Below are positions 1 through 11,935 of a stretch of DNA of 64,000 bases, one piece after another; positions within the stretch are counted from its first letter, which is position 1; each line of letters starts with the position of its first letter. Under the pieces are notes generated by a model. That model was not told the origin of the DNA. It searched no databases and was given only the letters and a program-made list of their open reading frames with translations. Both the position numbers and the translations under genes were made by a program. Source of the DNA: Heterobilharzia americana (taxonomy: Eukaryota; Platyhelminthes; Trematoda; Strigeidida; Schistosomatidae). The stretch lies in assembly GCA_944470555.2 (NCBI GenBank), contig OX104134.1, positions 10,271,248 to 10,335,247 on the forward strand. Direction: 5' to 3'.

Positions 1-1289
1 ATTTTCGTCTAGGCTTCAGATATCTCTTGCTGAAGGTGTCATAAAGCATGGAACCAACTGCCTCCATCCACCTAGATTTTAGTTTAGCGGTAGGAAACTA
101 TCGTTTACAGCATGTGTTTGTCAGAACGATGAAGTTTTCGGTGCAATTTTTTTATTCAAAAGAATTAGGTGAGTTTCTTATCCAGTGTGATCATAAGAAG
201 GTTTCACTCTCATTTCACACGCAACACTGAAGAAAATGGAACAAATGAAGACCTTTTTGCTTCTGCAGGTCTCTCTCTGTAATAATATGAAGATAGTGTA
301 GTTTCAAAAGGAGAAAGACAGAAAAAGGCACACATATATACAGCTTCACTCGTTCAGGGTGTTGTGATTCTCTACACCACAAGGTATAAGATGCATGCAA
401 GTGCAAACATATTAAAGTAATCGAGGAAAAAGTAAAGACACAAATTTGTAAAGTGATAATAGACCCACAATTTGGAAGATGAACATAAAATGCTTATATA
501 TATGTTACATAGAGTCTGTTGTCATCGTCCTTAGTCAAATAAAATCGAAAAAGAGGCTCAAGAATTTTCTGTATATTTTACTTTCGCCTTTTTGCTAGGC
601 GAAATATAAAAATTACTTTTTCTTGTAACTGTTTTGATAGTGGATAACCCTATAATATGCAAATGAATATCTTTGCGTGGATATTCATTTACATGTGCAA
701 ATGTTTTAGTGTTTCTTCTCATGAATAATTTCATTAAATTATTGAATGAATAATGGGATGATTTGTGCCATAGGGTATATGTTGACTGTTATATTGGCTA
801 GATTAGTCCAGAGAAATTGGGATAAGTGTGAAAAAAAATCAGATAAAAAAATCAATTACTGGGTTGGTACAAAATCACATAAACTATCCTTTATGATTCT
901 GTAAAACGTGAATTTCTTTTTGTACCACACAAAGTATACAACATGTGAAACTGACCTACATTACGTTTTTGACCAGCATGTAAACGCTAAGAAACCACAG
1001 TTTTCCCTGTTCATTTCTTGAATTCTACGAAGAAAGGCAGTGCAAAACAGTTATTACATCTATTGTATCCCCAAAATGCACCATCAGTCAGGATCAGCCT
1101 GGAACCTGGGATACTTGTGTAATGGTATACTTTGTCCTACCGCATACCGGCAAATCTAGGTGGAAAGCAGAATGGTGAAATATACAGAAATGAAGAAGAA
1201 GATGATCAAAATTGGTAGGAAGACACAAAAAGAGATCGAGAAGGCTTGACGTAATTATGAGTTTTGGAACAGTTTTCAGTTAGAAAGTG
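1..1289. other. Non-coding stretch, probably intron of the SHANK-like gene
   Basis: AT-rich sequence with only short open frames of low-complexity composition. No splice-bounded coding segment or repeat is recognised. It lies upstream of the first exon seen in the window. That exon opens with two bases that complete a split codon, so an upstream exon must exist and this stretch is probably intron. Confidence 0.5.
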
Positions 1290-2060
1290 ATTCGCAATTA
1301 TATATCTACGCACTGAGGTCGATTTTTCGCCATATCATCAGGAGTCTCAAACCACCAGTTGTCTCTCACATGGATCTTGACCGGAATGTTGACATTCCCC
1401 CTAACGATTCAGGCTAACAGTCAAAGACTGCTTAACCTGATACCATATTTAGTCTGGCCATATTTAACCTACTTTAGCTTACATTGCGCTGCGGAGAAGA
1501 TTGTAACCAGGCAAGTGTAACACGTGCCCAAGCCCCCTGTATTGATAAGACTCGCTACCCCATCAACTGTTCTGCCAAAATTCTACACCTGACTTCAATG
1601 TTAATTGTGTCGTGACACCAAGAAGCATGGCATATGCTACGAAGCCACTGGTGGTCACTTCATGTCCCTAATCTTTTTTGACTATGTTTCACGTACATAT
1701 AATAAAATGGAGTGATCTACAATGCAGTATACAGGCCCCTGATATGTAATCGGAAACCAAAACTCTTTAAATGGCATAAGTTGGCGTAGTCCGGGCAAGC
1801 TCATAGTGTCGATCCTGAAAGTTTGCTGATCACTTATCCACCTAGGTTGATGCAACTTCATAAGTATGTGAAGTGGTTGACACGTTCAACCATTTCACCT
1901 CCTATCGATAGACCAACGCAATGCCAATCAAAATATATTCAAACTACCGCTCAGTGTCTTCAGAAGATTCAGACTGTTTTCAGAATTCCCACCATTCAAG
2001 TCTTTATCACTAAGGTGTCTCCTCTAGCAAGGTCAGTGACTGTAAAGTTAGACTAGGAGA
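1290..2060 (-). mobile_element. Degenerate non-LTR retrotransposon, RT C-terminal part (old copy)
   Basis: Read on the minus strand, the segment resembles the end of the endonuclease/RT polyprotein of a common trematode non-LTR family. Near 1840-1910 there is a stretch like the GGEMVERVNHFTYL block. Near 1310-1390 there is RDNWWFETPDDMAKNRPQC, matching the family's closing block (usual form RNQWLETLGDMAQNRSQW). Many stops and frame changes break it. It is clearly older than the related copy at 2432-3294. The boundaries are approximate. Confidence 0.6.
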
Positions 2061-2431
2061 AACAGACCATCATAACCAGGTTCACACATAAATATAAAGT
2101 AGGAATGTCAGTTATGAAGTCACGAACATTCTCTAAGAGCTGAAAATTTTTATTTCATTACATGATTTAAAAGTTGAGAAAAGTTTTACAAATTATCATG
2201 CAGTGTCAACAACTTTGATTGAATGATTTTGGTGTTATTTCGCTATCTGATATAAACAAAGTTAAGAATTGCAAACAGAGTTACTTGAGACTGTTTTAAA
2301 TGTTTCTACCTTAGAAAAACAGGCAGAAAAAAAGTGGAAACTCGCGTAGAAAAGCGTCGGTCCATAAAGATAAAATTTGCAGGTGTAAACAAAACACAAG
2401 TTGATAGAAAACGGATGATATCAAAGTACAC

Positions 2432-3294
2432 ATAGTTGAGTGAGACAATAGACAATCTCAAGATAAAAGTTAGTGCGAATATTCAAGCTTTAGAAGACAT
2501 CAAGTAGTGAATACATCTGCATAACTGTGACCAATTTTCAGCCATATCACCAAGATTCATCAACCACTGATTCCTGTCATCTGGGTAGCCCCAATCAGGC
2601 AGTTCACACCTTCTCAAACGGCTCAGACCAACAGTCAGAGGCTTCGTTGACTGGTACCACATCTTGATCTGGCCACCTTAAACCCTCTTACAACCTAGTC
2701 CAACTTCCTCTGGCATGGTATTTATCGCATGTCGGGGTAGGTGTCGGCTCACTCAGTATGCACAGTACGTGTATGAAGCATCTCAGTCGACTGAGGTTCA
2801 CAACCTGATCAATCGACTTGCCTTTCTTGCCTCCTACCTTTCGTCTGATTTCCACATTGCTCACACAGTGATTCCATCAGACGCGAGCAATGCTATGAAG
2901 ATATCTGTGATCAGAACCCCGTAGTCTTTTAATGTTTTCTACTTTTAATAGCCATGTCTTGCAGGCGTATAGCAGGGCAGAACGGACTAGAGTGCAGTAT
3001 AGTTGTCCTTTGATAGATAGTCAGATATCTCGTCAATGGGCTTCAGAGATGACAGCAGTTGGTGAATGCCAAACGATCCTTCTATATCTGAGCTGATGTT
3101 TTGTCAGCAACTAGCCCGTTCGCGTTGATGTAACTCCCCAAGTCAGTGAAGTGTTGGATGGATTTCATCACTTCACACCCGATATCAATAAACTGTGAAT
3201 AATTGGATCAGACCAGTCCTGGAGCAGCGCCAGGTGTGTGTGAGCGAGTCGCATACGAAACATACTTAGATTTCTGGTGAACCCATTCAGAAGA
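2432..3294 (-). mobile_element. 5'-truncated non-LTR retrotransposon 3' end, copy 1 of an identical pair
   Basis: Minus-strand translation across several frames gives the C-terminal end of the same family, including a block like DDRNQWLMNLGDMAENWSQ near 2500-2580. Apart from the first few bases, the segment appears identical by eye to 10561-11423, at a constant offset of 8,129 bases, including the same disabling stops. Homology starts at the same 3' boundary in both copies but ends here at 3294, while the other copy continues. It does not code for a working protein. Confidence 0.8.
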
Positions 3295-4510
3295 CTTTGG
3301 GTTTTGTACTTGGGGATATTTTCTAGTGTAAAGCACTTCTGTTACTGGTAAATAATTTGCATTTAAGGGTTACCAACGCGAATAGGAGACTCTACATTTG
3401 ATGCTTACATTTCTCATGGAGCATTACTATGGCAGTGAAGTTATCATTTTATTTATTATTATTATGTAAAAAAACTATTTTTATTTACTGTGTGTCTTTA
3501 ATTACTGCATATTTTAAATAGTATATCATTTAGGAGGATGAGTACTTTAAACAAGGATCTGCTAAGAATTCAGTCCGATAAATTCCATATTTAACAGAAA
3601 AAAAGCAGTTTTTTATAATCTGATTTTTCTTCATTCATCACAATATAACTGTCTAGTATATCCTGAATGCAATGATTTGAGCAGTTTTCGGTTACAAAAT
3701 ATCCACATCCATATTTAATTAACCGTGCTGAAAATTCTGTTCAGTATTCCTGAGATATCTGTCTGGATAAAGTTATTATGCTTATTACCATATTGGGCCT
3801 GGCACATAGAAAACGAAATGCAAAGAATTGCAGAGTTTAAACAATAAAAAATTTGCTCAGTTACATACTTTTTAGAAAAAAGTGATTTATTCTAGTACTA
3901 TAATTTTTAATGAGCCACTGTGAAGGTCGTAAATGTTAGTTTCCTTTCTGGCTGCAAATAGTAAATTTGAAGAACCTTAAACGTAGGAGGTCGTTTATTG
4001 TGTAGTAATAATGTAACGTTATTTTAGTAAAGGAAGGACACTGCATATCTGCAATCATCACTGATTTACGAAGTGCACAAGCAGTCATAGTTAACCAAGG
4101 GATTTGACCACTGCAATCCAGTTTTACTGGATTTTTAACGTCATCTTCACTACAGAATGGTAGCATCCATAAAATTCTTGGAATTTAAAGGTATCGAACA
4201 GTTTTCTCCACACCCTATTTTATCCGAAAAAAGCGGTGACTTTCTCTTTAGAAATCTTAACCATAAAATTAAGCTTTAATGTAAGCTTGTGAGAGACATG
4301 GTTTTAAACAAAAGTCCTGTGTTCGTGATCTCACACAAGTAACTGCTGACAATTTCATTTTCTTCACTGAATTCAGAACAAATAACTGCTTTCTGTGTTG
4401 AATCGAAGATGTTCATTTCGACGGTGCGTGCATAAGTTTCCATAGGAATAATTTTTTAATTTCATTGCAAAAATATGCTGCAAAAATCATATTGCGAGTT
4501 AGTCTTCTCT
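3295..4510. other. Non-coding stretch
   Basis: AT-rich sequence. The 76-codon minus-strand open frame at 3936-4166 shows no family signature. Nothing recognisable is present. Confidence 0.4.
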
Positions 4511-4527
4511 ACTTTTATTTTCTTAAG

Positions 4528-4612
4528 AACACGCAGTTACGTTCTAAATCTGGCTCACTAAACCCAGTCCAAAGTTCACCTACTCTTCAATTTGGAATCT
4601 TACCTAACATCG
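4528..4612 (+). CDS. Possible small upstream exon of the SHANK-like gene (weak)
   Basis: A pyrimidine-rich tract ending in AAG at 4525-4527 precedes an open frame with an unusually Ser/Pro/Gln/Asn-rich translation (begins NTQLRSKSGSLNPVQSSP). This composition resembles the linker coded by the next exon rather than random AT-rich DNA. A GT at 4613 would end the exon in phase 1, which is the phase the exon at 5104 needs, giving an Asp at the junction. That donor (GTTTTC) is a poor match to consensus, and no homology is recognised. The frame stays open to a stop at about 4687. Confidence 0.2.
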
Positions 4613-5103
4613 GTTTTCTGTCCTCACTTTCTCATGGGCATCTGACAAACGGAAACAATACTTCCCTTGTTTTGAAACTCTTTTTTTAGTTCTTTGTTCG
4701 AGAACTTTAAGTCAGTTTTATTCACTGGTGTTTTAGCACGGAGATATTTATAGTTCAGAAATCCGTGACAGGTTTCACCTCTCTTGAAGCATGATATTGA
4801 ATCTATGGTAGGTATCGATGAATGTTGTTTTTTGAATGGGTTTCTGAAGCAACAGTCAGTTTTTAGTCGAATTACCTTATAAAACTCGGTAATTTAAACA
4901 GTGTCTAAAAATTCGTTTTTTTTCTGATGAATTTCAAACTTTTTGTATGATGTTATGTGGAAAACCTAACCAGTTTAAGAAGTGCTTCAATATTTTTGTG
5001 TAACCTTTTATTACAATATTCAAATGCTTTTTCAGTTTAACATTTTAAATTACTTCCTCTCTTCAGTGCTTGTGAATAATCTCTTCATGTTATTTCTTTA
5101 CAG

Positions 5104-5445
5104 ACAATTTGCAAGCCATACAAGCGCAAAGTAATCAGTTAGCACAAACTAGATCTGCATATAATATTAACAGATTAGCGAATGGTGTAAATCACAGATA
5201 CCATAATCCAGATGACATTGTACATACAAATCATTCAGCTACCATGCGACCATCTCATGGCCGTCGTGCAGGACGTTCATCTACACCGGCAGCATGTCAC
5301 TCAACAAGTGAATCTTTTAAAATGAATCCTTTGACCGATCGACACAGTACATATCGACCGAGTTTGGATCCAGCATGGATGTCGCAAGCGAACGAAAATA
5401 ATTCCGATACAGCATCTATTTTCAGTGTCAGCTCATCTATGAGAA
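5104..5445 (+). CDS. SHANK: SHANK-like scaffold protein, exon with polar linker (first confident exon in window)
   Basis: The exon follows a pyrimidine-rich tract and CAG (5101-5103), and ends before GTAAGC at 5446. It starts with two bases of a split codon and ends with one, so both flanking introns are phase 1. The 113 complete codons are rich in Ser, Asn, His and Arg (NLQAIQAQSNQLAQTRSAYN at the start, RPSHGRRAGRSSTPAACHS in the middle). No folded domain is recognised. It precedes the PDZ exons, so it probably codes a disordered linker between the SH3 and PDZ parts of the protein. No start codon belongs here; the upstream exons (ankyrin repeats and SH3 in known family members) are outside the window. 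Assignment to this gene rests on phase continuity with the next exon. Confidence 0.75.
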
Positions 5446-8400
5446 GTAAGCTAATTTCGACTCTATTATTCTATATAGTCACTACCATTTTTCATATATC
5501 TTCCTCATCAAAGTCATACAACAATACAGAATGTCTAAATATGTGAAATGAAGCTATTTAAGGCAAAGCAAACATACAGTGTAGAAAGACATAAAGTTAT
5601 CAGCATACAAGGTGCGAAGTAATATTTTGGAAGAAACAGGTAACCACTGGTCACTATTGTTTTAAAGATCCCATATGGTAAACCGGAGAAAATACGATTT
5701 GACAAAATTATTATCTATAAATCACGCTGTGGTTTAAGGGATTCTGCATACAATCTGGACAGTTTCGTCAGGTATGCAGGCTGAGCAACACTTTTAACTA
5801 GGTAACATAATGAATAAATGCTGATAGGTGGGAAATGATGTTTAGAGAGAATACTTCACTATCATTATTTTTGAAGAACCATTATCTAATAACGTAATAC
5901 AACTTGAACCTAATTTTATTCCATTTATCTCACATCAATGTTTACTCAGGTAAAGTCAGATACTCCCTTTTTTCTTCTGAATGCCTTTATTGTCATGAAT
6001 GTTCAGAAGCTGTTTTGCCTAAAAGCGATTTCATGTAATGAAATATATACTGACAGGTTGACAGATATTTGAATGGTTAATCTGAGAGTAACCCGAAAGG
6101 ACATTTCTGACTAGATTTAGAACACCTCTTGTTTGTTAGCTGTGGGAAATATGTAAAATTGTGCTATAAAAGATACTTGGTAATGATGAATAGTCAACCC
6201 ATTGTTTACCATAGCTTGTGTATATGAAGTTATGATCCCAAAGAGATTGAAATAGATTAGACTAATATATCTACAAGTAAAAGTTGAATAACGGAATACA
6301 GCTTCTTCATATTAACGAAAATGTAAATGTCATATCAACTGAGGAACTGAATTTAACATGGGTGTAAGATGAAAAGTTGAAAAGCTCTACTGGAAAAAAT
6401 TAGCTTAACATATGATTTGTTTGAACTTATTTCACGCTAGGAATTAGTGAACTAGAAATCTGACTTGTTCATTGTTATTGACATGACCTCAAATGATCAT
6501 CTATTAAATATCTTATAACCTTTATGCGTGTGTCATCAGAACCATTATGTCAGATTTAGGGTCTTAGTAAATTTGGTACCAACGATGGGTTTGATTTCGA
6601 GAATAGTTGTTGTGTGTCTAAGAAAGTAAAATGTTTTATAAAACCATAGAATATTAGTTATTTTCTGATTGTCCATGTAATCTATTGGTTTTTGATTTGA
6701 GAAGGCCAGAGATGTTAGTAGATGTACTCTGATTAGACCATATTCGAGATATTACGATCTATAGATGTGATTATAATTTTTAATTGAAATGGTTTTTAAG
6801 CTGCAATGTACCTAGTCTACAAAACTTCGATCATGCTTTGCTTTTCGATATCAAAGTACTCCACTTGGAAGATGTTAAAATGATAGAGTTATAGCCTTAG
6901 ACAAATGCAACAATTTATTGGTTGTGCAATGACACGTTTTTCTTCTTTACTTAGCCAATTAGTTAAATTAAAGCAGATTTAGTTATTCACACATTTAGTG
7001 TGTACGCTTATGTTTGTTTGGTTGACCATTGGCTACATAAAAGTTTCAAATCTCTTCATTGACTAGCATTTCTGATTCTCTCACTTGAAGCCTGGTTACA
7101 ACCAATGTTGGGGTTTTGAAAAGTCAAGGCGACTTCAACACGGTCCCCCAAATGATGACATCCTATTGACAAGGGAAACGGTTTGCTAGTTTTATTATCA
7201 CTGAGTAGGAGGTAATAACACGTCACCAACTCCGTTAAAAGTGCTACAAACTTTCGCTGAACAATGCAATAGGAGTGTATCCAACCACCAACCAACTTGT
7301 TTCAATTACAAGGTAACTATGAATGTTCATAGCTGACAAACCAAAAACAAATCATTCGCTAATGAAGTCTGTTGAAATTAGCAGGTAGTGTAAATATTCA
7401 TAATCAGGTGTGTGTTGCAATTTAGAGTAGACCCGAGTGTTACAAGTGTATTCACACTGCCATCGCTTTCAGAACTATGTTTGCAGCTAATGGATTTGTT
7501 CTTCCACTGTGTAATAAAGAAAGTCGCTATCTGTTTCTGCATAATAATCAGACAAACAGTGGTAATAATTTCGCTTAGTGAAAGAGCATTTCACGTACTT
7601 GATACCACTGTACATTACTGGCTAGTATATCTTAATAATGATAACATAAGAAATCGTTTGTGTTAGTTGTATTAACGATGAAAATCAATTTTATTTAACT
7701 CTTCACTTTGCAACTGTTCTGAACCAGAAAACATTGAACGCATTAATCAACAGTATATCAACTGTAGGTATTTTTTCTTGATTCGGTACATATATATATA
7801 TTCTAGTGTGAGCATCATTCAGTTTACATGTCACTGTATTTCTTTTTCAATCTTCTTGTTTAAACGTGTTTTATTTGAGTATTACAAAAATAAGCTAATT
7901 TCATGCCAATGTTGATATCGAAGAAGGAACCAAGATGTTTAATTTCTTTATTCAAGGTGGGAGAGTACGATAAAGGTGAACGAACATACATATATTTCTA
8001 GAATCACTGAACACTATTTTATTGTTACATGAACTCACTGAATTATTGATCATACTTCTATAATAATGCATGAAAGTAGGTAGATGAGTGCACTAACTGT
8101 GCTATTGTATTTATTCGTACAAGTTTAAATAAATCAGTATTTCTCATGTGCGTGCATAAATACTCTTATTTCTACTTACAGATATATTGCTGCTTTAAGG
8201 TCATAAAGCATGCATTTTCCATTATCATTTGTAGCCATGCTCAGCGTTTTGGTTTTTTCTACAGTTAGTGTAATATTGGTTTGTTTCATGTTAAACAGCT
8301 AACATAGGTATTCACGGTTTTCATAAGAGCTGTCTAGTGAGGCTTTCAATAAAAACACAACCCTGGAAAACAATAATAACAACGGAATGTAAAACTGTCA

Positions 8401-10560
8401 AGATCTGTTGGTTGTTTATGCTATCACTAAGACACTCATGCCACTTCTCCCAGATACTACTTCATACTCCTAAAGTTAAACAAGTAATTTTTGTATGGAA
8501 GTGGGCATTTTATGTTTTTTGTTCTCCTGAATAATGAAAACTGGTTATCTGCAGATAGCTACCTGAGAATCTTTGCTGTAATATTTGATAGGTCATCTTT
8601 TAGAGGTTAGCAAAGTGAAGGTATTTAAGTGACTAGAGGTTTTTGTTTTTAATGAGACGTTTGTAAAGTCGTCTACGTAACGAGATACTTGTTTGCGTAT
8701 CTGTTTTTCCTCCTGCTTATTAAGAATAAATAAACCCAAAATAAAGATTCGGGTATCTACTTTGCTAAAATTAGGAAAAACAATTAGGAAAGTGCCTCTC
8801 TTCTCAGTAACAACATCTTTAAACTCTAAATCATACAAATAAAAAGTTAGTTTGGAAAAAGAGGAATATTTCATAACTAACCGTGGTAGAACTCAATTTC
8901 GACAATATATAAGGAGATAAGCAGAATGGTTATATAGAATGAAAAATAGTAATTTGATAGCGATTAGTCAAGGTAGTAACAAATTAAATAAATTAGATGA
9001 AGACTGCAATATAGGTAAGTTATCTTAATCATGAGAGGTTTGATACATCAGAAGACATAATATGTAAGTAACAAGATGAAAGGAAAGATCTTTGGGGGTA
9101 ACGCATTCCTACAGCTGAACTTTTGTGTGGATCACTTTGGTGGATAAACCTCTTCTGAATACAGAATTATACAAATTATGACAGATCTATTAATTCAGAA
9201 TGAAAGCCACTAAAGCAAACACCACGCGTCAGGGCCTAAGAAGTGCAAATCTCAGGTTTTATGAAAATGAGTGAATTTATAAAAGTTTAATAGATATCAC
9301 GGTAAAGCATCACAAAGTATTTACATAATGTGATGTTTCACTTTGTTTCAATACTCACTACTAGCCTACCAGTTTTGTCAGTAGAACCTGAAGTTATAAC
9401 TATATCTGTACATTGAGAGATTTTAAGGATTAGTAAGATGTTACTATGAACTACTTTTACTTCGGTCACATAAAATGGAGACCGAATTGATATTGTGCAT
9501 TCTTGTTATTCTTTAATATTATATCACTTTAAAATTAAACTACGTTGCTTTTCAGCCGAATTCAAAACTCACTATGACATTCAAGTTAAGGATTTCCAAG
9601 TGAAAATTATTTATTAGGTTTTAATAAACGTAGAGTATATAATATTATTTCTGACGAGTCAAGTAGTAAATTAGGACTTTTTCGTGCCTGATTTATTTTA
9701 ACCTTTACCCTTAACTGGACATGAACCTAGACATTCTAGTTGTCGCATCTAGTTAACCAATACCGGAAAGCTGTAGCATGCTTCTTACTCTAATGAATTA
9801 TCTCCTCAGATGCTGTAAAATAAAATCATCGATTTGTGTCTATCGATATTCATTTCGTATTTTAATGATAAGAATGGAGTTTATTGTGCTTCTCACATTT
9901 ATTTATTCCTCTGTAGATTGGCAATGCTACATTTTTGTATGAAATTTAATATGCACTACAATGAGAATCAAATACATTTTGTGAAGAAGTATGAATACAC
10001 GATAAGTCTACTTGTGAATTAGGCAGAGCTTTCAATGTGACATCATATTCACTCCTCCGAATCAGAGCTAATTTTCATCATCAGTTTGCATAGAGTCCAG
10101 TACTGATATTTTCGTTCATTAATTAACCTTACTAGGCAGTAAAAATCTGCTTTTTTTTCTTATCTCGGGCTTTAATTACTTTTAGATAAAAGTTTCACTA
10201 TTGCATCCGCTTAAGAGATGGTTTCATATACCACAAGTATATGAAGACTTAGTGCATATATTGATTAATTACTAAAAAAGTAAGTAACATCATTTCTTCT
10301 AGCTCAAAACACCGACTAAATTCTACTTGAATATTGTCAAACGAAATCACCAAAGTAGTCAAATCAATTTGTAGAACTCAGTAATCAGTTGGAATAAGAG
10401 AACATTATACTTATTTCTGTCCTTTGATCAATGAGAACATCTTACCTACGATATCTAAACCGATCTTGTCTAACATAAAGGTATAAATCACGTTACCTCA
10501 AGGGTTTTCACATACATGGAGGCTGCAGATTCACTTAGCTTCAGTGATATTGAAGTAGTC
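5446..10560 (+). other. Intron, first part (5446-18437 in full)
   Basis: A 13-kb phase 1 intron of the SHANK-like gene begins with GTAAGC. This part is AT-rich and has no exon that can be supported. The block around 7050-7310 is less AT-biased and may be an old repeat, but I cannot name it. The short open frames here have compositions expected of AT-rich noise. Confidence 0.6.
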
Positions 10561-11935
10561 ATAGTCGAGTGAGACAATAGACAATCTCAAGATAAAAGTT
10601 AGTGCGAATATTCAAGCTTTAGAAGACATCAAGTAGTGAATACATCTGCATAACTGTGACCAATTTTCAGCCATATCACCAAGATTCATCAACCACTGAT
10701 TCCTGTCATCTGGGTAGCCCCAATCAGGCAGTTCACACCTTCTCAAACGGCTCAGACCAACAGTCAGAGGCTTCGTTGACTGGTACCACATCTTGATCTG
10801 GCCACCTTAAACCCTCTTACAACCTAGTCCAACTTCCTCTGGCATGGTATTTATCGCATGTCGGGGTAGGTGTCGGCTCACTCAGTATGCACAGTACGTG
10901 TATGAAGCATCTCAGTCGACTGAGGTTCACAACCTGATCAATCGACTTGCCTTTCTTGCCTCCTACCTTTCGTCTGATTTCCACATTGCTCACACAGTGA
11001 TTCCATCAGACGCGAGCAATGCTATGAAGATATCTGTGATCAGAACCCCGTAGTCTTTTAATGTTTTCTACTTTTAATAGCCATGTCTTGCAGGCGTATA
11101 GCAGGGCAGAACGGACTAGAGTGCAGTATAGTTGTCCTTTGATAGATAGTCAGATATCTCGTCAATGGGCTTCAGAGATGACAGCAGTTGGTGAATGCCA
11201 AACGATCCTTCTATATCTGAGCTGATGTTTTGTCAGCAACTAGCCCGTTCGCGTTGATGTAACTCCCCAAGTCAGTGAAGTGTTGGATGGATTTCATCAC
11301 TTCACACCCGATATCAATAAACTGTGAATAATTGGATCAGACCAGTCCTGGAGCAGCGCCAGGTGTGTGTGAGCGAGTCGCATACGAAACATACTTAGAT
11401 TTCTGGTGAACCCATTCAGAAGATCTTGCATTCTGTCAGAGGTTTCATCTAGCGGGACAATGTCGTCCGCACACTCCAAGCTAGTCTAATTACCTCCTGG
11501 GAGGAGACCTATCCTTGTAAGGTAAAAGCTTCGCAACTCTAAGTCCATTCGTTTATCTTTGACGAAGTTAACTTGAAACGATGATGGTAGACACCTTTAG
11601 CAGATGCGGCCATTTGCCATCATTTCTGATGGCAACTCTCTAAAAGCACTTCTCTTAATTTCTTCCCTGAATTCGATGAGAGAAGTTTGCTTGGTATTAT
11701 AGACTTGTTTTTACTTCATTTACGTCCACATACTGTTACAGCGCTTCATGATTGACAGAGTGAAATGCTGCTTTCAGTTCAAGAAATACGTCCGTGTTCC
11801 AGAACTTGCACTCTAGTTCAGGTCTGGAAGCTACGTGGTTTTCTTGAACGAAAAAGTATTTCCTTTTAATAATGTTAGTATTTGTACTGTAAACCGCATA
11901 TAATATACATATGTGCATCTTCAATTCTTTGTGAA
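10561..11935 (-). mobile_element. Degenerate non-LTR retrotransposon with RT motifs, copy 2 of the identical pair
   Basis: On the minus strand, RT motif A appears near 11740-11790 as LELKAAFHSVNHEAL. The family form has AAFDSV, so the catalytic Asp has become His. Motif C appears near 11450-11475 as ECADDIV, followed by NLSMFRMRLAH and LLQDWSDP. The thumb and C-terminal end then follow through many frame breaks to 10561. The 3' 863 bp (10561-11423) match 2432-3294. The RT palm between motifs A and C is shortened. The element sits antisense within the first long SHANK intron. Confidence 0.8.

Noticed and set aside
2715..2924. Identical 69-codon frames here and at 10844-11053 as a duplicated gene
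   Set aside because: They are antisense to retrotransposon coding blocks within the duplicated segment. The identity reflects the duplicated element, not a gene.
7050..7310. Hammerhead-like TTGACAAGGGAAACGG in a balanced-composition block
   Set aside because: No stem I or II, and no SINE head. Left as unclassified intron sequence.
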